From Ignavibacteriales bacterium (GTDB lineage: Bacteria > Bacteroidota > Ignavibacteria > T3Sed10-11), in contig PWTU01000135.1 of assembly GCA_003562775.1 (NCBI GenBank), positions 1-62,125 on the forward strand: DNA of 62,125 bases, written 5' to 3'. Position 1 is the stretch's first letter; each line of letters opens with the position of its first letter. The notes under the pieces are model-generated. The model made no database searches and was not told the origin of the DNA. It was given only the letters and a program-made list of their open reading frames with translations. Shown here piece after piece: positions 46,521 through 56,343 of this stretch. A program made the translations under genes and the position numbers.

Positions 46521-48944
46521 ATGAAAAACATTGACCTTGCAATCAGATTACTACCGGTTATTTTATTAAGCTTCGTAATAATTGTACCGGGAAGCACCGT
46601 ACCGACAATTGCACAAATCCCGTATCTGCTGAACGAACCCGTTGATGTAAGTAATGATTTCAGGAATTTCGCAAACACCTATTTTCTCGCCGATGAACTA
46701 ACAGCATTCGAACCGGAAACCGCAACCGGTGCAATAACGTATCAGCGGGCAAAATATACAACTTCAATGGCATTTAACAATTTGCGTGCGGTTCTTTCTC
46801 CGGTCGGACCGGATGAATTTCCATCGGGAATATATGCCGCCAATCCCGAATTATCTTTTGAAATACATTTCGTTTCCCCCCGAACGATGAGGATAAAACT
46901 GCAGACATCAAATAGTGCCGTACCAAGGAACGATGAAGAATCGATCATGCTCGACGGAAAACCATCTGCGGATGATTCGTGGAAGTATTCTCAAACAGGT
47001 AATGGGCATCGATACGATAGTAAGTACGGTGCCGTGATTGTAAACAACTATCCATTCTATATAAAATTCCTGGACGCAGAAGGAAATCTTCTGACCAGAA
47101 CCAGGCATGTGACCGATAATCAAACAACATTTTTTCCTGCGTTGCCTTTTTCGTTTGTTCGTCGTGCATCGAATTATTCGAGAAGCGTTGCTGCCGTATT
47201 TTCACTTCTACCCGATGAACGAATCTACGGATTGGGTGAATCATTTACAAAATTAAATAAAGTCGGTCAACGGGTCATCCTCTGGGTTGACGATGCACAC
47301 GGCGCCGAGAACGAGTCCATGCATAAACCGGTCCCGTTTCTGATGAGTAACCGCGGTTATGGGATGTTCATGCATACAACATCTCCCATAACATGCGATA
47401 TAGGTGCGACATTCCACGAAACCAACACGCTGATGGTTGGTGATGATGAGCTCGATCTTTTTGTATTTCTCGGCAAACCGAAAGAAATACTCGATGAGTA
47501 TACGGAACTTACCGGTAAATCGCCTATGCCGCCGCTCTGGTCTTTCGGTTTGTGGATGAGTAGAATAACATATTTCTCGGAAACAGAAGTGCGGAAAGTA
47601 GCCGCAAAACTTCGCGAGCATAGAATACCTTCCGATGTGATCAACATCGACACGGGCTGGTTCGAAGTTGACTGGATGAACGATTTCCTGTTTTCAACCG
47701 AGCGTTTCGATGATCCGGAAAGAATGATGCAGGATCTGAGGGATATGGGATTCCATGTTTGTTTGTGGACGCTCCCATACTTCGCGCCCGGTAACCGGTT
47801 GTTCGGTGAGATAATGGAAAGCGGATTTGCAATACGGGATGCAAAAGGCAACAATCCGAACGAAGATGCAATCATCGATTTTTCCAATCCCGATGCAGTT
47901 GTCTGGTATCAGGGCCATATCAGAGACCTACTTGAAATCGGAGTAAGTGCTATTAAAGTAGATTTCGGCGAGGCGGCGCCGCTTACGGGATTGTATTATT
48001 CGGGCAGTACCGGTTTCTACGAACATAACTATTATCCGCTCAGGTATAATAGAGTTTTAGCTGAAATTACCCGTGAGGTTAGCGGGGAAAATATTATCTG
48101 GGCACGCAGTGCATGGGCAGGAAGTCAGCGATATCCGGTACATTGGGGCGGCGACGCTGCAAATACGAACATAGCGATGTCGTCGACACTGCGGGGTGGA
48201 CTCTCACTCGGGATTAGCGGATTTTCGTTCTGGAGTCACGATATCGGGGGGTTTGTAACGCAAACTCCGGAAGAATTGTATCGAAGATGGCTGCCGTTCG
48301 GAATGCTCTCTTCCCATAGCAGAACGCATGGCCACCCTCCGAAAGAACCGTGGCACTATGGTGAAGATTTTACGGATGCCTTTCGTGATGCAGTCGAATT
48401 GAAGTACAAACTTATGCCGTATGTCTATGCTCAGGCAAAACACAGCAGCGAGAACGGGCTGCCGATGGTGCGTGCACTGTTTATCGAGTATCCGGACGAT
48501 CCGGGTTCGTGGTTAATCGAGGATCAATACCTGTTCGGTTCGGATATTCTGGTGGCACCTTTATTCGAGGACGAGATGACAGATCGTAGTGTGTACTTAC
48601 CTCCCGGCAAATGGATCGATTATCAAACCGGTAAAAGTTATCCGGGTGGGTGGCATCGCATTGCTGCGGGCGATATTCCGATAGTAATGCTCGTGCGTGA
48701 TGGCGCCGTAATCCCCCATGCACAAACTGCGCAAAGTACAAAAGATATTAACTGGTCGGAACTCGATCTTGTAGTCTTTGCCGACGATGTTGACAGCGTT
48801 TCGGGAATGATATGTCTGCCTGAGGACAATGTGCTGACTACTATTATATTGGATAGAAAAGCAGATACGTTTTCTCTGATCGAAGATCCTTATAAAGACA
48901 GGATCCGGTATACTATTGTACGGTATAGCGATTTTAAATATTAA
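46521..48944 (+). CDS. Secreted GH31 alpha-glycosidase
   Basis: The 807-residue protein has a signal peptide (LLPVILLSFVIIVPGSTVPTIAQ), the GH31 N-terminal beta-sandwich, and a (beta/alpha)8 barrel: PPLWSFGLWMSRITYFSE, the nucleophile Asp481 in IKVDFGEAAP, and the acid/base Asp545 in HWGGDAANT. Family members are alpha-glucosidases, alpha-xylosidases or alpha-galactosidases; the KVDFGE type is common in alpha-xylosidases, so xylosyl or similar side chains are possible. A GGGAGG ribosome site lies before the ATG. Periplasmic or extracellular. Confidence 0.9.
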   Translation: MKNIDLAIRLLPVILLSFVIIVPGSTVPTIAQIPYLLNEPVDVSNDFRNFANTYFLADELTAFEPETATGAITYQRAKYTTSMAFNNLRAVLSPVGPDEFPSGIYAANPELSFEIHFVSPRTMRIKLQTSNSAVPRNDEESIMLDGKPSADDSWKYSQTGNGHRYDSKYGAVIVNNYPFYIKFLDAEGNLLTRTRHVTDNQTTFFPALPFSFVRRASNYSRSVAAVFSLLPDERIYGLGESFTKLNKVGQRVILWVDDAHGAENESMHKPVPFLMSNRGYGMFMHTTSPITCDIGATFHETNTLMVGDDELDLFVFLGKPKEILDEYTELTGKSPMPPLWSFGLWMSRITYFSETEVRKVAAKLREHRIPSDVINIDTGWFEVDWMNDFLFSTERFDDPERMMQDLRDMGFHVCLWTLPYFAPGNRLFGEIMESGFAIRDAKGNNPNEDAIIDFSNPDAVVWYQGHIRDLLEIGVSAIKVDFGEAAPLTGLYYSGSTGFYEHNYYPLRYNRVLAEITREVSGENIIWARSAWAGSQRYPVHWGGDAANTNIAMSSTLRGGLSLGISGFSFWSHDIGGFVTQTPEELYRRWLPFGMLSSHSRTHGHPPKEPWHYGEDFTDAFRDAVELKYKLMPYVYAQAKHSSENGLPMVRALFIEYPDDPGSWLIEDQYLFGSDILVAPLFEDEMTDRSVYLPPGKWIDYQTGKSYPGGWHRIAAGDIPIVMLVRDGAVIPHAQTAQSTKDINWSELDLVVFADDVDSVSGMICLPEDNVLTTIILDRKADTFSLIEDPYKDRIRYTIVRYSDFKY

Positions 48945-49012
48945 GTTTAAATCGAAACTAAAGTTTTAAATACATAATATTGATATCACATTGATTAGTA
49001 AAGGGGCCTGAT

Positions 49013-51001
49013 ATGAAATTTACATTCATATTTCTTTTCATCTACATCGCGTTGGTCCAGAACACCGTGTTTACAACTGAATCAGGCTCGTATACACTTC
49101 AATCACCCGACGGGCTGATCGAAGTGCATATCGATATCACTCATGCTATTACATGGCGAATGGACTACAAGAACGATCCCGTCATTGCTCCGTCTGCGAT
49201 TTCGCTTAAATTATATAACGGCAAGCACCTCGGAATAAATCCGGAACTTTTACGAACAGAGACCGAAACGGTAAATGAGATCATTGAAATACCAATCTAT
49301 AAGAAAAGCGAAATCGTCGATCACTATAACCAATTGACCTTTTATTTCGCGAACGACTTCGGGCTGATTTTCCGTGCGTATGATGAGGGTATGGCATACC
49401 GGTTTTTTACAACGATCGATGAGGAGATAACGATTGAATGGGAATACGCAGATCTGAATTTTACAGCCGATCATCATCTGTTCGTACCGTATGTCGAATC
49501 GAGAGAGCAGGATGAGTATGCTTCGTCTTTTGAAAGTCTGTATTCGTATATCAGGATATCGGAGTTCGACGATGAGCGATTTGTTTATACACCTTTCCTT
49601 GTAGAGCTGAACGAAACGAAAAAAGCCGTTATTCTTGAAGCCGACCTGGAAGATTATCCCGGAAGATTTCTCCGTATCAACAAGGAGATCCGCCGGGGAT
49701 TTGTAAGTGATTTCGCACGATATCCCCTCGAAGAAGAGCAGGGCGGTCATAATAATCTTCAGGCATTCGTCACGAAGCGTGCCGATTTTATCGCAAAAAC
49801 CGACGGTAACCGGAAGTATCCGTGGCGTGCAGTTGTGGTGAGTACCCACGATAAACAATTGCTTGATAACGATATGGTATACAAACTCGCAACGCCGTCG
49901 AGAATCGATGATATATCATGGATCAAACTCGGACAGCTTGCCTGGGATTGGTGGAATGACTGGAACATTTCACGGATAGATTTCCGGGCGGGGATCAACA
50001 CCGACACATATAAATATTACATCGACTTTGCCTCCGATAACGGCATCGAATATATCCTGCTCGATGAGGGATGGTCGCAGGGTACCAATCTGATGGAAAC
50101 AATTCCTGAAATAGATCTCGAGGAGATCATATCCTATGCTGAGAAGCGAAACGTCGATGTGCTGCTCTGGGCCGGCTGGCTTCCCCTCGATCGGGATATG
50201 GAAAAAGTGTTTGCTCATTATGCAGCAATGGGAATTAGGGGATTTAAAATAGACTTTATGGACAGGGACGATCAGCGTGTGGTGAACTTTTATTACCGGG
50301 CCGCAAGAAAAGCGGCTGAGCACCAAATGATTCTGAATTTTCACGGCTCATATAAACCGACGGGTTTGCAGCGCACCTACCCGAATGCCATCACATACGA
50401 AGGGGTGCGCGGGCTGGAATATCACAAGTGGGAAAACGAAGATATGCCGCGAAATAACGTGACAATTCCGTTTATTCGCATGATGGCCGGTCCGATGGAT
50501 TATACTCCGGGAGCCATGAGGAATGCAAACCGGGATAATTTCCGGCCGGTATACTCAATGCCGATGAGTCAGGGGACACGATGCCATCAACTCGCGATGT
50601 ACATTGTGCATGAATCCCCGCTTTCTATGCTTGCCGATAATCCTACCGCATACAAGCGTGAACAGGAGAGTGTGGATTTCATAACGAGTGTTCCGACCGT
50701 ATTCGATCAAACCGTACCGATCGCCGGGAAAGTCGGTGAATATTTGGCTATTGCACGCCGCAAAGACGATACCTGGTACGTGGGAGCGATGACCAACTGG
50801 GATCCCCGTAAACTGACAATTGATTTTTCGTTCTTACCCGAGGGTAAATACCGGGCTGTCATTTTTAAAGACGGCATAAATGCCGACCGTGATGCAACGG
50901 ATTACATAAGGGAAGTACGTACCGTAACCCGCACCGAGGTGTTAAACATCGAGCTCGCAACCGGCGGCGGCTGGGCTGCACGGCTTGAACGGGTGGAATA
51001 A
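49013..51001 (+). CDS. Secreted GH97 glycosidase, retaining type (alpha-galactosidase-like)
   Basis: The 662-residue protein has a signal peptide (FIFLFIYIALVQNTVF), the GH97 N-terminal domain (YTLQSPDGLIEVHID) and barrel (WDWWNDWNI, YILLDEGWSQGTN). An aspartate, Asp414, in GFKIDFMDRDDQ sits where the retaining GH97 subgroup has its nucleophile, and the acid/base candidate is Glu463 in ITYEGVRGLEY. That subgroup includes alpha-galactosidases, whereas SusB-type inverting alpha-glucosidases use glutamates. This would release galactose from galactomannan, and a galactokinase gene lies downstream. It starts 68 bp after GH31 and ends 5 bp before the next gene. Confidence 0.9.
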   Translation: MKFTFIFLFIYIALVQNTVFTTESGSYTLQSPDGLIEVHIDITHAITWRMDYKNDPVIAPSAISLKLYNGKHLGINPELLRTETETVNEIIEIPIYKKSEIVDHYNQLTFYFANDFGLIFRAYDEGMAYRFFTTIDEEITIEWEYADLNFTADHHLFVPYVESREQDEYASSFESLYSYIRISEFDDERFVYTPFLVELNETKKAVILEADLEDYPGRFLRINKEIRRGFVSDFARYPLEEEQGGHNNLQAFVTKRADFIAKTDGNRKYPWRAVVVSTHDKQLLDNDMVYKLATPSRIDDISWIKLGQLAWDWWNDWNISRIDFRAGINTDTYKYYIDFASDNGIEYILLDEGWSQGTNLMETIPEIDLEEIISYAEKRNVDVLLWAGWLPLDRDMEKVFAHYAAMGIRGFKIDFMDRDDQRVVNFYYRAARKAAEHQMILNFHGSYKPTGLQRTYPNAITYEGVRGLEYHKWENEDMPRNNVTIPFIRMMAGPMDYTPGAMRNANRDNFRPVYSMPMSQGTRCHQLAMYIVHESPLSMLADNPTAYKREQESVDFITSVPTVFDQTVPIAGKVGEYLAIARRKDDTWYVGAMTNWDPRKLTIDFSFLPEGKYRAVIFKDGINADRDATDYIREVRTVTRTEVLNIELATGGGWAARLERVE

Positions 51002-51006
51002 AGGCC

Positions 51007-52332
51007 ATGAAAACTATATCCATAATGGTAATAATCCTTTTCGGAATAGTTATCACTTCCTGCGGCGATGCAATCAAATCGGAAAAAGAGATACTGATAC
51101 GTCAATTTGAAAAAGTATTAAAGGAAAACGTGCTGGATGCCTGGTATCCGGTTGCGATTGATACGTTGTATGGCGGATTTCTCAGTGATTTTACCTATGA
51201 CTGGCAGCCATCCGGTGAACAGGAAAAAATGGTGGTGACACAAACCCGGCATGTATGGACAACATCGGAGGCGGCGCTGTTTTTTGATGAGGAGAATTAC
51301 CGGCACATAGCTGAACATGGATTCAGATATTTGCAAGATACGATGTGGGATGAAACGTACGGTGGATTTTACACCCTTAGAGATCGATATGGTTATCCAA
51401 TCCCCGGACCGGAAAGCGATACCAAAACAGCGTATGGCAATGCGTTCGGTATCTATTCGCTTGCGGCGTATTATAAACTGACCGGTGATAGCGCGGCGCT
51501 CAATCTGGCAAAAAATACTTTCCTTTGGTTGGATAAGCATAGCCGCGACCCGGAATATCCGGGATATGTCGACCGTATGAACCGCGACGGCTCCTGGCTA
51601 TATGACCGGTACCTCAAAGACTATAATTCTTCGATACATTTACTCGAAGCGTTTACGGAACTATACCGGGTTTGGCCGGACAAACTCGTGCAAGAACGTC
51701 TTCTTGAAATGCTTACATTGATTCGGGATACACTCACACATGAAAAAGGATATTTGTTGTTATTCTTTGAACGAGACTGGACTCCCGTATCCTATCGGGA
51801 TTCATCCGCTGCCATCCGTGAAGCAAATTACTATTTCGACCATGTTTCGTTCGGTCACGATGTTGAAACAGCATATTTAATGATTGAGGCATTGCACGCT
51901 CTCGGCATCGAAAATGATAAACACACAGTAAGCATTGCGAAGAAAATGGTGGATCATGCCCTCGACTACGGATGGGACGAGGAAAATGGTGGGTTTTACT
52001 ATCAGGGATATTATTTTGATGAGTCGGATACATTGACCATCATTAACGATGTTAAGACGTGGTGGGTGCAGACGGAAGGTCTCAATACGCTTTTGCTGAT
52101 GTCTCAATTGTTCCCCAAAGATGAACGATATTATAATTACTTTATAAAGCTATGGGAATATATAGACACGTATCTTATCGATCATGAATACGGAGGATGG
52201 TATGTCGAAGGAATTGATAACAGTCCCGGAGCACAAAACGCCCCAAAAGCTACAATATGGAAAGTGAATTATCATAACACACGGGCACTGATGAATTGCA
52301 TTACCATGTTGCGCGCCGGGTTCACCATGTAG
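51007..52332 (+). CDS. Lipoprotein AGE-family epimerase-like protein
   Basis: The 441-residue protein has a lipoprotein signal (MVIILFGIVITSCGD, lipobox cysteine at 19), then a full AGE-family barrel: VTQTRHVWTTSEAALFF, SIHLLEAFTELYRVWP, FGHDVETAYLMIEA, WWVQTEGLNTL and VNYHNTRALMNC. The catalytic histidines seen in the cytoplasmic paralogue at 43031 are kept. Family members are normally cytoplasmic, so a membrane-attached, exported one is unusual. It may act on oligosaccharides in the periplasm or at the surface before uptake. It follows GH97 by 5 bp and precedes GH5. Confidence 0.88.
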   Translation: MKTISIMVIILFGIVITSCGDAIKSEKEILIRQFEKVLKENVLDAWYPVAIDTLYGGFLSDFTYDWQPSGEQEKMVVTQTRHVWTTSEAALFFDEENYRHIAEHGFRYLQDTMWDETYGGFYTLRDRYGYPIPGPESDTKTAYGNAFGIYSLAAYYKLTGDSAALNLAKNTFLWLDKHSRDPEYPGYVDRMNRDGSWLYDRYLKDYNSSIHLLEAFTELYRVWPDKLVQERLLEMLTLIRDTLTHEKGYLLLFFERDWTPVSYRDSSAAIREANYYFDHVSFGHDVETAYLMIEALHALGIENDKHTVSIAKKMVDHALDYGWDEENGGFYYQGYYFDESDTLTIINDVKTWWVQTEGLNTLLLMSQLFPKDERYYNYFIKLWEYIDTYLIDHEYGGWYVEGIDNSPGAQNAPKATIWKVNYHNTRALMNCITMLRAGFTM

Positions 52333-52372
52333 TGAACTCAGCCGGTTCGTAAAGAAGAAAGGATAATATGTA

Positions 52373-53473
52373 ATGAAAAGACGAGAATTCATAATAACAA
52401 GCGGTGCACTTCTTGCCGGTACGATCACCGGCTTGAATTTAATGTCGTCTACAAATATGCAAACGCCGCAGCTACCGTTCCCGCGCTATCGCGGATTTAA
52501 TCTACTTGAAAAATTCCGCGGAACCGGTCCGAGAAGGAAATTCCGGGAAGAAGATTTCGAGATCATGATTGAATGGGGATTCGATTTTGCACGAATACCG
52601 ATGTCGTACTGGCAATGGACTTCACCCGACGATTGGTTTAGCATTGATGAGGATGTGTTGGAGGATATCGATGAGGTGGTTGAACTGGGCAATCAATATA
52701 ATGTTCATATCAGTCTCAACCTTCATCGTATCCCGGGGTATTGCATTAACCGGCGGGAGCTGGAACCGTACGATCTTTTCGACGACACACCGGAGAATAT
52801 GCAAAAAGCTCTTGACGGAGCGCTGTATCACTGGAAGTTATTTGCCGGGAGATATAAGGGCATTCCTTCCTCCCGGTTGAGTTTTGATTTAATCAATGAG
52901 CCGCCATCGTTCGATGATACATCACGTTTTGTTGAGGTTACCCGTTCACTTGTCCGGGCAATCCGGGAAAAAGATCCGGACCGATTGATAGTTTCAAATG
53001 GTGTCGATATAGGCAGAACCCCGGTATTTGAACTTGCCGATCTCGGACTTGTGCAGAGCACACGGGGATATGATCCCATGAGTGTCAGTCACTATAAAGC
53101 GACCTGGGTACCCAAAAACGAATTTGAAACATTTAACCCGCCGACTTGGCCGTTACATGGAGATGACGGCAAGAAATGGGACAAAGCATCTTTAAAAGAA
53201 AAGTTGATTGATACATGGAAACCTCTTGAAAAAATGGGTATCCCGGTGCACGTTGGAGAGTGGGGCTGTTACAATAGGACTCCTCACGATGTCGCACTTC
53301 GGTGGATGCGCGATATTCTTTCTCTCTGGAAAGATGCCGGATGGGGACACGCATTATGGAATCTGAGAGGTAATTTTGGTGTACTTAACAGCGGTCGAGA
53401 AGATGTAAAATATGAAAGTTATAAAGGACATAAACTTGACCGAAAGATGCTGGAGTTACTAAAAGAATTTTAA
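52373..53473 (+). CDS. GH5 endo-glycanase with Tat-like signal
   Basis: The 366-residue protein begins MKRREFIITSGALLAG, a twin-arginine-like signal. GH5 residues follow: RIPMSYWQW, the acid/base Glu176 in DLINEPPSF and the nucleophile Glu296 in VHVGEWGCYN. Family members cut beta-1,4-glucan, mannan or related polymers inside the chain. Subfamily and backbone specificity cannot be fixed by eye; the neighbouring mannan enzymes favour glucomannan. It would work in the periplasm or at the surface. Confidence 0.9.
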   Translation: MKRREFIITSGALLAGTITGLNLMSSTNMQTPQLPFPRYRGFNLLEKFRGTGPRRKFREEDFEIMIEWGFDFARIPMSYWQWTSPDDWFSIDEDVLEDIDEVVELGNQYNVHISLNLHRIPGYCINRRELEPYDLFDDTPENMQKALDGALYHWKLFAGRYKGIPSSRLSFDLINEPPSFDDTSRFVEVTRSLVRAIREKDPDRLIVSNGVDIGRTPVFELADLGLVQSTRGYDPMSVSHYKATWVPKNEFETFNPPTWPLHGDDGKKWDKASLKEKLIDTWKPLEKMGIPVHVGEWGCYNRTPHDVALRWMRDILSLWKDAGWGHALWNLRGNFGVLNSGREDVKYESYKGHKLDRKMLELLKEF

Positions 53474-53562
53474 TCAATGACAACAGACAAGTAAAAAGCG
53501 ATTATATAGAGTCGGATATTAAATAACTGATTTTTTTCATGTATTATGTAAGAGGATCTCTT

Positions 53563-56034
53563 ATGTTTACTACTATATCTATTTTGTTATTCGGACTTCT
53601 ATCAGGTGGAAACGATTTAATGAATGATTCGTCTCCTGTATTGAGTGTAAACGACGAAGGATATTACGAAACAAGGGGTTTAAATATAATGATGTTCGAT
53701 GATTTTTATCCGGAGGGTCATCAGGGTGGATTGACAATAGTGATGTGCGATAGACGGGTAGCCGCGAGCGGCGATCTGCGGCTTGAGCCGACGCCGGGGC
53801 AATGGTCGCCTGTACCCGCGGTCGGCGAACGGCATATCGATAGAGACAACGGAATTATTTCAGTTAATCTCTGGTATCCCGATTCAAGTAAAGACCGGAG
53901 AGGTTTCAATCCGATAATCTACCCGGATCTCCATTTTCATTATTCGATCAGAACCGAGGCAGTCGGGAGCGGCATAAAAGTGATTGTCGATCTGGAGGAA
54001 CCATTACCCGATGAGTGGGCGGATAAGGTAGGTTTTAACCTCGAGTTGTTCCCGGGATATTACTTTGGTGAATACTATTATATGGATGATAAGTCGGGCA
54101 TGTTCCCCCGGCAGGCACACGGACCGATGGAAACTGATGCGGATGGAGAATTGCAGATAAAACCGTTCGCAACCGGTCGTGAGTTGATCGTTGCGCCCGG
54201 ACAGAACGAGATGGAAATTCGAATCGCGACAAAGACAACCGATCTGCAGCTCATCGACGGAAGAGGTTTACATAACAACGGATGGTTTATCGTACGTTCA
54301 ACAATTCCGAAAGGCGTTGTCAAGAACGCTGTCGAATGGCTCATCACGCCGGCCGTCAATAGCGATTGGGTATATCAACCGGTTATACAAGTGTCACAGG
54401 TTGGTTATCATCCCGAACAAGATAAATTTGCTGTCATTGAACTCGATAAAAATACGGATGTTTACCAACCGCTCCGGCTTATTCGAATTGATAGAGAGTC
54501 GGAAACGGTAGTCAAGAGCGATATGTCCCCGGGACCCTGGGGGCAGTTCCTGCGTTTTCAATATATTCGTTTTGATTTCAGCGAGATAGCCGACGAGGGA
54601 TTATACAAAATACAATACGGCGACATCGAATCGCATGTGTTTGAGATTAAACCTGATATTTTTTCGCGACATGTATGGCATCCAACTTTGGAATATTTCC
54701 TGCCGGTACAGATGTGTCATATGCGGGTAGAGGACAGATACAAAGTATGGCACGGACTCTGTCATATGGACGATGCATTGATGGCACCGGTAAATCATAA
54801 TCATTTCGACGGATACATTCAGGGTGAATCAACTCTGACGGATTTTGAGCCGGGAGAACACGTGCCCGGTTTGAACATCGGAGGATGGCACGATGCAGGT
54901 GACTATGATATCCGTGTAGAGTCGCAGGCAGAAACCGTATATAAACTTGCACTTGCTTATGAATTATTTGAAGAAGATTATGACGCCACAACTATCGATC
55001 AGGATAACAGAGTAGTAAGACTGCTCACGCCGGATGGTAAACCGGATATTCTTCAGCAAATTGAACACGGTCTGCTTTCTATAGTAGGTGCGTATGAGAC
55101 AATGGGAAGATTTTATCGGGGGATCATTTCACCAACTTTGAAGCAATATGTTCATCTCGGCGATGCAGCGACAATGTCGGATAATCTTATCTATCGTGAG
55201 AACGAAAAGGATCCCATACTCGGTAAGCCGCTGCCGATGGATGACCGATGGGTTTTCACCGAAGATAATCCGCGGCGTGAACTTTATATTGCTCAACGAC
55301 TCGCAGCTGCAAGCATGTCGTTGTACGAGTTTAATCCTTCATTGGCTGAGAAGAGTTTACGGATCGCCGGAGAAGTATTTGAAAAAAATCGATCGGCAAA
55401 TATTCGAAGTCGCCTGAATACCGCCGCGGAATTATATCTCACAACTTCAAAAGAAGAGTATAAGAATATACTGCTTCACAATAGTGATGTGATTGCGGAG
55501 AATATTTTCGAATACAGCGAAGTGATAGGAAGAGTTACCGAAAAATTGAATGACCCGAATTTTACACGGACGATAGAAGAAGCCGTGAAGGCAGCATACG
55601 AAACGGTAACGGAGCAACAAAAAGAGAACCCGTATGGAGTTCCGTATCGCCCCCATATATGGGGAGCGGGTTGGGGTATACAGGCCTTCGGTGTAAAGCA
55701 GCTTTTTCTTCATCTCGGTTTTCCGGATATATTTCCATCCGACTACGCATTCAATGCACTTAATTTCGTATTGGGTGTTCATCCCGGCGAGAACACTGCC
55801 TCGTTTGTTTCCGGTGTCGGCGTGCATTCGTTGCTGGTGGCATACGGAACCAACAGAGATGAATGGTCGTATATACCGGGCGGTGTAGCAAGCGGTACTG
55901 CTTTGATTCGTCCCGATCTTCCGGAACTGAAAGTATGGCCCTATTTCTGGCAACAAACGGAGTATGTCCTGGGAGGGGGGACAATGGATTTTATGATTCT
56001 TGCAATGGCGGCAGATAATATATTCTCCCGTTAG
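53563..56034 (+). CDS. Secreted GH9 glycanase with extra N-terminal domain
   Basis: I choose the ATG at 53563 with AAGAGG seven bases upstream (823 residues; an earlier ATG at 53539 adds eight). After a signal peptide come ~260 residues I cannot assign, then an Ig-like cellulase N-terminal domain (~280-375; VIQVSQVGYHPEQDKFAVIEL), then the GH9 barrel with Asp444 and Asp447 in GGWHDAGDYD and the general acid Glu800 in QQTEYVLGG. VLGVHPGENTASFVSGVG is the usual late GH9 motif. GH9 enzymes cut beta-1,4-glucans by inversion; a few act on other beta-glycosides. It ends the glycosidase run. Confidence 0.9.
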   Translation: MFTTISILLFGLLSGGNDLMNDSSPVLSVNDEGYYETRGLNIMMFDDFYPEGHQGGLTIVMCDRRVAASGDLRLEPTPGQWSPVPAVGERHIDRDNGIISVNLWYPDSSKDRRGFNPIIYPDLHFHYSIRTEAVGSGIKVIVDLEEPLPDEWADKVGFNLELFPGYYFGEYYYMDDKSGMFPRQAHGPMETDADGELQIKPFATGRELIVAPGQNEMEIRIATKTTDLQLIDGRGLHNNGWFIVRSTIPKGVVKNAVEWLITPAVNSDWVYQPVIQVSQVGYHPEQDKFAVIELDKNTDVYQPLRLIRIDRESETVVKSDMSPGPWGQFLRFQYIRFDFSEIADEGLYKIQYGDIESHVFEIKPDIFSRHVWHPTLEYFLPVQMCHMRVEDRYKVWHGLCHMDDALMAPVNHNHFDGYIQGESTLTDFEPGEHVPGLNIGGWHDAGDYDIRVESQAETVYKLALAYELFEEDYDATTIDQDNRVVRLLTPDGKPDILQQIEHGLLSIVGAYETMGRFYRGIISPTLKQYVHLGDAATMSDNLIYRENEKDPILGKPLPMDDRWVFTEDNPRRELYIAQRLAAASMSLYEFNPSLAEKSLRIAGEVFEKNRSANIRSRLNTAAELYLTTSKEEYKNILLHNSDVIAENIFEYSEVIGRVTEKLNDPNFTRTIEEAVKAAYETVTEQQKENPYGVPYRPHIWGAGWGIQAFGVKQLFLHLGFPDIFPSDYAFNALNFVLGVHPGENTASFVSGVGVHSLLVAYGTNRDEWSYIPGGVASGTALIRPDLPELKVWPYFWQQTEYVLGGGTMDFMILAMAADNIFSR

Positions 56035-56100
56035 GATTGCTTATAAGTGTAATCCACTCTTACCGGAAAAGCGGAAATTCATGTTACTATGATTGGGGGC

Positions 56101-56126
56101 TATAATTAAAATAAATCAAATTGATT
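56101..56126 (+). promoter_or_regulatory. -10 box and palindromic operator before the ROK regulator gene
   Basis: TATAAT (56101-56106) is followed seven bases later by the palindrome AATCAAATTGATT (56114-56126), the same operator as at 36261, 41524 and 61496. The -35 is weak (TTCATG at 56078). A one-mismatch copy (AATCATTTTGATT) lies at 56243-56255. Both are in the 309-bp gap before the repressor gene, which suggests autoregulation. No gene is seen in the gap. Confidence 0.6.
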
Positions 56127-56343
56127 GATATGTAGCAAATAATCAATAACAATATTATTAAAAAGAATTGATTAATGTAAATATTTTCATTAATATGTAT
56201 ATTAAGATTGAAAAGTATCATATAGCGGGAACCATACTAGTAAATCATTTTGATTATAGATATAAAATTTAAGGAAACCGTGTAATCAATCAGGAGAAGT
56301 ATCCGTTGCTATATTTCAAACCGAATTGAGGAGAGAGTATTTA

